DNA of 64,000 nt from an uncultured Lachnospiraceae bacterium (GTDB taxonomy: Bacteria > Bacillota > Clostridia > Lachnospirales > Lachnospiraceae): the NCBI GenBank assembly GCA_910588825.1, contig CAJURF010000006.1:11902-75901 (forward strand). The letters run 5' to 3'. Shown here piece after piece: positions 61,307 through 64,000 of this stretch. Below the pieces are notes generated by a model. That model was given only the letters and a program-made list of their open reading frames with translations, ran no database searches and had not been told where the DNA came from. Both the position numbers and the translations under genes were made by a program. Numbering within the stretch: position 1 is the stretch's first letter; each line of letters opens with the position of its first letter.

Positions 61307-61579
61307 ATGCTGAGTCTTAATGCTTCTACAGCATGTAAAAAGGATTTGAAACTGTGCAAGAAACGGGGATATGATCTGGCTCTTTTAAACGCTGCCATAA
61401 ACACACTTCTGATTCCTGCACCATTATCCCCGAAAAACAAGGATCATTCCCTCTCCGGGAATCTTGCTGGAAAACTGGAATGCCACATTTTACCGGACTG
61501 GCTGCTTATTTATCAGATAAATGACAACGAACTGTATCTTGTGCGAACCGGAACTCATGCGGATCTGTTCGGGCTATAG
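61307..61579 (+). CDS. YafQ/RelE-type mRNA interferase toxin
   Basis: 90 residues of the RelE superfamily, YafQ group: TACKKDLKLCKKRGYDLALLN, LSGNLAGKLECHILPDWLLIY and the C-terminal VRTGTHADLFGL with the active-site-region His. It would cut ribosome-bound mRNA. GGAGG in the end of the antitoxin gene serves as its ribosome binding site. Confidence 0.85.
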   Translation: MLSLNASTACKKDLKLCKKRGYDLALLNAAINTLLIPAPLSPKNKDHSLSGNLAGKLECHILPDWLLIYQINDNELYLVRTGTHADLFGL

Positions 61580-61654
61580 CCAAAAGAAAAGACATGTGCT
61601 CCACTGCATATGCCTTTCTCATTCCCTATAATTTTCTATTTTGAGTACTGCCAT

Positions 61655-61915
61655 TGCCATCAGCCATTTAGGATTTTTGTTTATGCAGATATAGAAAGTA
61701 ACATAAAGTGTTGCCGTGAAAAATCAACAGAGCAGGAACATTTATCAGACAAAGAATTGCGGTTACATATCATAAAAATTGATAAAAGGCGTGCAAAATA
61801 CTATTCTTTTTTTACGGATAGAAAATGTGGCGATAAATCAAATTATGATTTATGTATCAATACCGCTTATGTCGATATAAAAGTTATGGCACTGGGAATT
61901 GCTAAGATGTTCTAA
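61655..61915 (+). pseudogene. Fragment of a cytidylate-kinase-like protein
   Basis: About 85 residues in frame read FRIFVYADIES, HLSDKELRLHIIKIDKRRAKYYSFFTD and YDLCINTAYVDIKVMALGIAKMF, which resemble the C-terminal third of the cytidylate-kinase-like (Cmk-like AAA) family. The N-terminal P-loop part is missing; no start or ribosome binding site is apparent. A remnant left by a deletion. Confidence 0.6.
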
Positions 61916-61991
61916 CATATATACTTTCCATAACTCCTGTAAAATTGTTAATATTAATGCAGTTATCAATGCATAATGCAACAACGGCGGC

Positions 61992-62036
61992 AAAAGAAGA
62001 ATATGGATATAATGATTACCCATATTCTTCTTTTTA
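61992..62036 (+). terminator. Rho-independent terminator
   Basis: AAAAGAAGAATATGG (61992-62006) and CCATATTCTTCTTTT (62020-62034), 15 bp exact, followed by Ts. Confidence 0.85.
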
Positions 62037-62499
62037 ATCTATCCTATAATCTTCCAGTTACCGCTTGTCTTGCCAATATCAACTCAAACTGTGAAATCTG
62101 AGCTTCGAAATGCTCTATAACCTTATGCTACCTGAATTTTCTTTTCCTCCATTTCCTCTATATGTACTCTCGAAGTCTCTTTGTGCCTATGGCACAGCCC
62201 ATGACAGCGTAAATGACAGGTGCTTAGTGTATGCGTAATTAAGTTTTGTAAAAATTACCAGAAAAAATTAGCACTCATCTCTTGTTTCCCAGGTGTACAT
62301 TGCGTCTATCTTCATCAAGCCCCGTAAGTGCCTAAAAATGGGCATTTACAGGATTTTTATCTTTCGTCTGGTTTCATCAAAAACCGTCCTTTTTCCAAAA
62401 TTTGGTGTCAAAATTGGTGTCAAAATCCGCTGGAAAAGACTGGATATGATAACTGGGCATAACGCACAAAGAAAATGATTTCATGAAAAGGAGAAAATC
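62037..62499. other. Gene-poor region
   Basis: No gene is supported. Two tandem copies of TTGGTGTCAAAA occur at 62402-62425. Short minus-strand frames here have no ribosome binding site and contain stops; they may be debris of an integrase-type gene but the evidence is too weak to name it. Confidence 0.35.
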
Positions 62500-62946
62500 A
62501 TGATAACAAAAGAAGAATTGGACGCAATGATAGAAGAAAAACTCAAAAGCCTTGGAGTCGGAAGCCCGGAATTTATTCAAGGCTGTAAAGAACTGGATGA
62601 CATGATTGAAAAAGCAAAAGCGCATTCTTCCAAAAAAGAGCCAGAAAACAACTTTGGCACTAGAGGATCAGGCGGAGCATTTGAAGGAGAAACTCCAAAA
62701 AAAGTAGAAGATGTTCAACTGCTGGATGATCTGGGAGAGATACGCAACCTGCTGGAAAAAGCATCCAATTCCCTGGACAATTTCCAATGCCGTTACAAAC
62801 TTATGCTTACGTTAGATGATGATGCTGTAACACAAAGCTGGTTTTTTGAACAGCGTAAGGATATGGAACTCGGATTATCTATCATTTCCGACTACATTAT
62901 CTCTGCACAGGAAAAGCTCTTTACAATCGAGCAGAAGAACATGTAG
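62500..62946 (+). CDS. Hypothetical protein upstream of the small-peptide array
   Basis: 148 residues, helical and charged (KEELDAMIEEKLKSLG, KELDDMIEKAKA, LLDDLGEIRNLLEKAS). It has an AAAAGGAGAAAATC site, so it is expressed. No domain is recognised. The last part of the gene (KDMELGLSIIS, from 62860) recurs as short out-of-context copies at 63390 and 63883, showing that the array downstream grew by duplication from this gene's end. Confidence 0.65.
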   Translation: MITKEELDAMIEEKLKSLGVGSPEFIQGCKELDDMIEKAKAHSSKKEPENNFGTRGSGGAFEGETPKKVEDVQLLDDLGEIRNLLEKASNSLDNFQCRYKLMLTLDDDAVTQSWFFEQRKDMELGLSIISDYIISAQEKLFTIEQKNM

Positions 62947-62963
62947 GATAATGTAAGATTTTG

Positions 62964-62972
62964 TGATATAAT
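62964..62972 (+). promoter_or_regulatory. Extended -10 promoter of peptide unit 1
   Basis: TGATATAAT (TATAAT at 62967-62972) lies at a predicted start site near 62979, the first base of GTTACCG. The -35 region is weak, typical for extended -10 promoters. Confidence 0.6.
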
Positions 62973-62978
62973 CAATCC

Positions 62979-63113
62979 GTTACCGCCCCTAGACTGGTAC
63001 GGGAAGGGGGTGTACTGTATGGATGTTTTTGTTTCTCTTATTGTCGCCGTCGCGGCTGGTGTGATTTGCCATTACATCATCAAATGGTTAGACGGCGATA
63101 AATAGTCGGTAAC
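62979..63113 (+). promoter_or_regulatory. mRNA end-pairing and ribosome-site-masking structures, unit 1
   Basis: GTTACCG at 62979-62985 can pair with CGGTAAC at 63107-63113 just after the stop codon. CCCCT at 62986-62990 can pair with AGGGG at 63005-63009, which is the Shine-Dalgarno site. Both features would keep translation low until RNA processing. Confidence 0.6.
63019..63105 (+). CDS. Fst-like small hydrophobic peptide, unit 1 (probable type I toxin)
   Basis: 28 residues: an N-terminal hydrophobic helix (VFVSLIVAVAAGVICHYII) and a short polar tail KWLDGDK. The plan (about 30 residues, one membrane helix, Trp-Leu-Asp then charged tail) matches Fst/Ldr-type membrane toxins, which depolarise the cell when overexpressed. 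AAGGGGG is eight bases upstream. It lies between its own promoter and a bidirectional terminator. The family proline is absent. Confidence 0.7.
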   Translation: MDVFVSLIVAVAAGVICHYIIKWLDGDK

Positions 63114-63149
63114 TAACCTATGGTTTTAAGCCCTGCCATTTTAAAATTG

Positions 63150-63227
63150 GGAATAGAAAAGCCTCAGAGCTGGCACTCTGGGGCTTTTTGCTGTCGTCCT
63201 GTATGGACTTTTTGTTTCTCTTTGCCT
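63150..63227 (-). ncRNA. Predicted antisense RNA (antitoxin), unit 1
   Basis: Minus-strand TTGCAG (63257-63262) and TATAAT (63234-63239), 17 bp apart, predict a start near 63227. The transcript would run over the repeat at 63199-63222 and stop at the terminator, about 75 nt. Because that repeat matches the peptide gene's start region (63015-63039), the RNA could base-pair with the mRNA there in trans, as RNAII does with fst mRNA. Confidence 0.6.
63157..63189. terminator. Bidirectional terminator, unit 1
   Basis: AAAAGCCTCAGAG (63157-63169) and CTCTGGGGCTTTTT (63176-63189) form a stem with T runs on both strands, ending the peptide mRNA and the opposing RNA. Confidence 0.8.
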
Positions 63228-63420
63228 ACTGGCATTATAGCATATGTAATCTTTGCCTGCAATATACTATCGTTAAAATTTCTGGAACATCATTTTAGTA
63301 TCAATATTTAATTAATAATACTCTCTGCTACAACACTATGTCTTCATGAGACAATACCCAAACATAAAATCGGGTTTTCAAATAGTGAAGATATGGAACT
63401 CGGATTATCTATGATTTCTG
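63224..63420. repeat. 197-bp direct repeat, copy 1
   Basis: Identical to 63717-63913 except for three single-base differences. It covers the opposing promoter, a spacer and the copied end of the upstream gene. It shows a recent duplication of the unit. Confidence 0.85.
63234..63262 (-). promoter_or_regulatory. Opposing promoter, unit 1
   Basis: TTGCAG - 17 bp - TATAAT on the minus strand, conserved in the second unit. Confidence 0.7.
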
Positions 63421-63455
63421 CATAGAAAAATATGTAGGATAATGTAAGACTTTAT

Positions 63456-63463
63456 GATATAAT
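63456..63463 (+). promoter_or_regulatory. Extended -10 promoter of peptide unit 2
   Basis: TGATATAAT with TATAAT at 63458-63463; the predicted start is the GTTACCG at 63470. Confidence 0.6.
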
Positions 63464-63469
63464 CAATCC

Positions 63470-63608
63470 GTTACCGCCCCTAGACTGGTACGGGAAGGGG
63501 GTGTGCCATTATGAGTACATTTGTTTCTTTTATCGTTGCTGTTGCGGCTGGTGTAGCTTGCCACTACATCATCAAATGGTTAGACAGTAACAAGAAATAG
63601 TCGGTAAC
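63470..63608 (+). promoter_or_regulatory. mRNA end-pairing and ribosome-site-masking structures, unit 2
   Basis: GTTACCG (63470-63476) and CGGTAAC (63602-63608), plus CCCCT (63477-63481) against AGGGG (63496-63500), reproduce the unit 1 arrangement. Confidence 0.6.
63511..63600 (+). CDS. Fst-like small hydrophobic peptide, unit 2 (probable type I toxin)
   Basis: 29 residues: STFVSFIVAVAAGVACHYII helix and KWLDSNKK tail; 20 of the first 25 residues match unit 1. The start codon sequence differs from unit 1 in its surrounding bases, and so does the matching repeat after the terminator. Same ribosome site spacing and terminator. Confidence 0.7.
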   Translation: MSTFVSFIVAVAAGVACHYIIKWLDSNKK

Positions 63609-63644
63609 TAGCCTGTGGAAATAAGCCCACCACGTTCAAAAAGG

Positions 63645-63720
63645 GAATAGAAAAGCCCCAGTGTTCCAGCACCGGGGCTTTTTGTTGTGCCATCATGGAA
63701 ACATTCGTTTCTTTTAGCCT
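63645..63720 (-). ncRNA. Predicted antisense RNA (antitoxin), unit 2
   Basis: Minus-strand TTGCAG (63750-63755) and TATAAT (63727-63732), 17 bp apart, predict an RNA starting near 63720, running through the repeat at 63686-63716 and ending at the terminator at 63651-63683. The repeat matches the unit 2 start region (63502-63532) at 26 of 31 positions. Confidence 0.6.
63651..63683. terminator. Bidirectional terminator, unit 2
   Basis: AAAAGCCCCAGTG (63651-63663) and CACCGGGGCTTTTT (63670-63683) pair with one mismatch, T runs on both sides. Confidence 0.8.
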
Positions 63721-63913
63721 ACTGGCATTATAGCATATGTAATCTTTGACTGCAATATACTATCGTTAAAATTTCTGGAACATTATTTTAGTATCAATAT
63801 TTAATTAATAACACTCTCTGCTACAACACTATGTCTTCATGAGACAATACCCAAACATAAAATCGGGTTTTCAAATAGTGAAGATATGGAACTCGGATTA
63901 TCTATGATTTCTG
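63717..63913. repeat. 197-bp direct repeat, copy 2
   Basis: Second copy of 63224-63420 with three differences, followed by sequence that leads into an apparent third unit. Confidence 0.85.
63727..63755 (-). promoter_or_regulatory. Opposing promoter, unit 2
   Basis: TTGCAG - 17 bp - TATAAT on the minus strand, same as unit 1. Confidence 0.7.
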
Positions 63914-63959
63914 TATAAAAAATGTAAGCCAATAAAAGATAGAAAAATATAAAGTGATA

Positions 63960-64000
63960 TGTTATAATTTTTGTGTTGTCCAACCGATACCTGGCAACGG
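63960..64000 (+). promoter_or_regulatory. Possible promoter and leader of a third unit
   Basis: An extended TGTTATAAT (TATAAT at 63963-63968) and the leader CAACCGATACCTGGCAACGG at the window edge recall the 5' ends of units 1 and 2. The rest lies outside the window. Confidence 0.4.

Noticed and set aside
62293..62625. Integrase remnant on the minus strand near the TTGGTGTCAAAA repeats
   Set aside because: Only a vague resemblance of a short C-terminal-like stretch, with no catalytic motif.

Overview
The window looks like chromosomal DNA of an anaerobic gut Firmicute of the Lachnospiraceae type; the genus is not resolved. The basis is gene content: a sortase pilus locus with His/Cys-repeat adhesin, an NfnAB-type transhydrogenase, a LacL/LacM split beta-galactosidase, RbsABC- and BMP-type ABC importers, AAA-ATPase/PD-(D/E)XK proteins and consensus Gram-positive promoters and Shine-Dalgarno sites. 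I recognised no rRNA, tRNA, CRISPR array or complete insertion sequence.

Layout. 1-2848 (+): the end of one surface-protein locus (MucBP-type protein, SipW-like signal peptidase, BTAD-type regulator broken by a frameshift, small companion protein). 2916-4802 (+): an AAA-ATPase/nuclease-like gene with its own promoter. 4949-20793 (-): a large surface-fibre operon whose last four genes are paralogues of the first four genes of the window in mirror orientation; it also encodes a 1618-residue adhesin, a major pilin, a class C sortase, an FctA-like protein, TasA/camelysin-like proteins and a conventional type I signal peptidase. 21427-26611 (-): a defence island (SocA/Panacea antitoxin with a split GNAT-like toxin partner, a Septu-like PtuA/PtuB pair, a second AAA/PD-(D/E)XK gene). 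26744-31428 (-): NfnAB and a polar amino-acid ABC transporter lacking a binding protein. 31453-36276 (-): two teichoic-acid-type polymerases, one fused to a glycosyltransferase and one lacking the catalytic His motif; a divergent XRE regulator follows. 36815-38729: a pRiA4b ORF-3-like gene with a MITE-like palindrome inserted directly in front of it. 38925-40677 (+): an IspD-family cytidylyltransferase overlapping a polyol-type dehydrogenase. 41393-52930 (-): a sugar or polyol utilisation locus (RbsABC-type importer, two Zn dehydrogenases, FGGY kinase, class II aldolase, 1-phosphofructokinase, UroD-family protein, DeoR regulator). 53030-60898 (+): lacL/lacM and a BMP-family nucleoside-type importer. 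60987-64000 (+): a RelB/YafQ-type module, a kinase remnant, a small unknown gene and a tandem array of small membrane-peptide genes.

The most interesting element is that last array (about 62946-63920). Two near-identical units each carry a 28-29 residue hydrophobic peptide gene, an mRNA start site predicted to pair with a segment just after the stop codon, a hairpin masking the Shine-Dalgarno site, a bidirectional terminator, and a conserved opposing promoter whose short transcript would carry the complement of a repeat of that unit's own translation-start region. This is the architecture of the Fst/par type I toxin-antitoxin family, here in tandem with each unit's antisense repeat matching its own toxin; a third unit appears to begin at the window end.

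How the parts fit: in the fibre operon the two signal peptidases probably process different exported subunits, sortase C assembles the LPXTG subunits, and the BTAD regulator with its overlapping small protein is the candidate controller. In the sugar locus the enzymes form a plausible route from an imported polyol through a ketose, ketose-1-phosphate and ketose-1,6-bisphosphate to triose phosphates.
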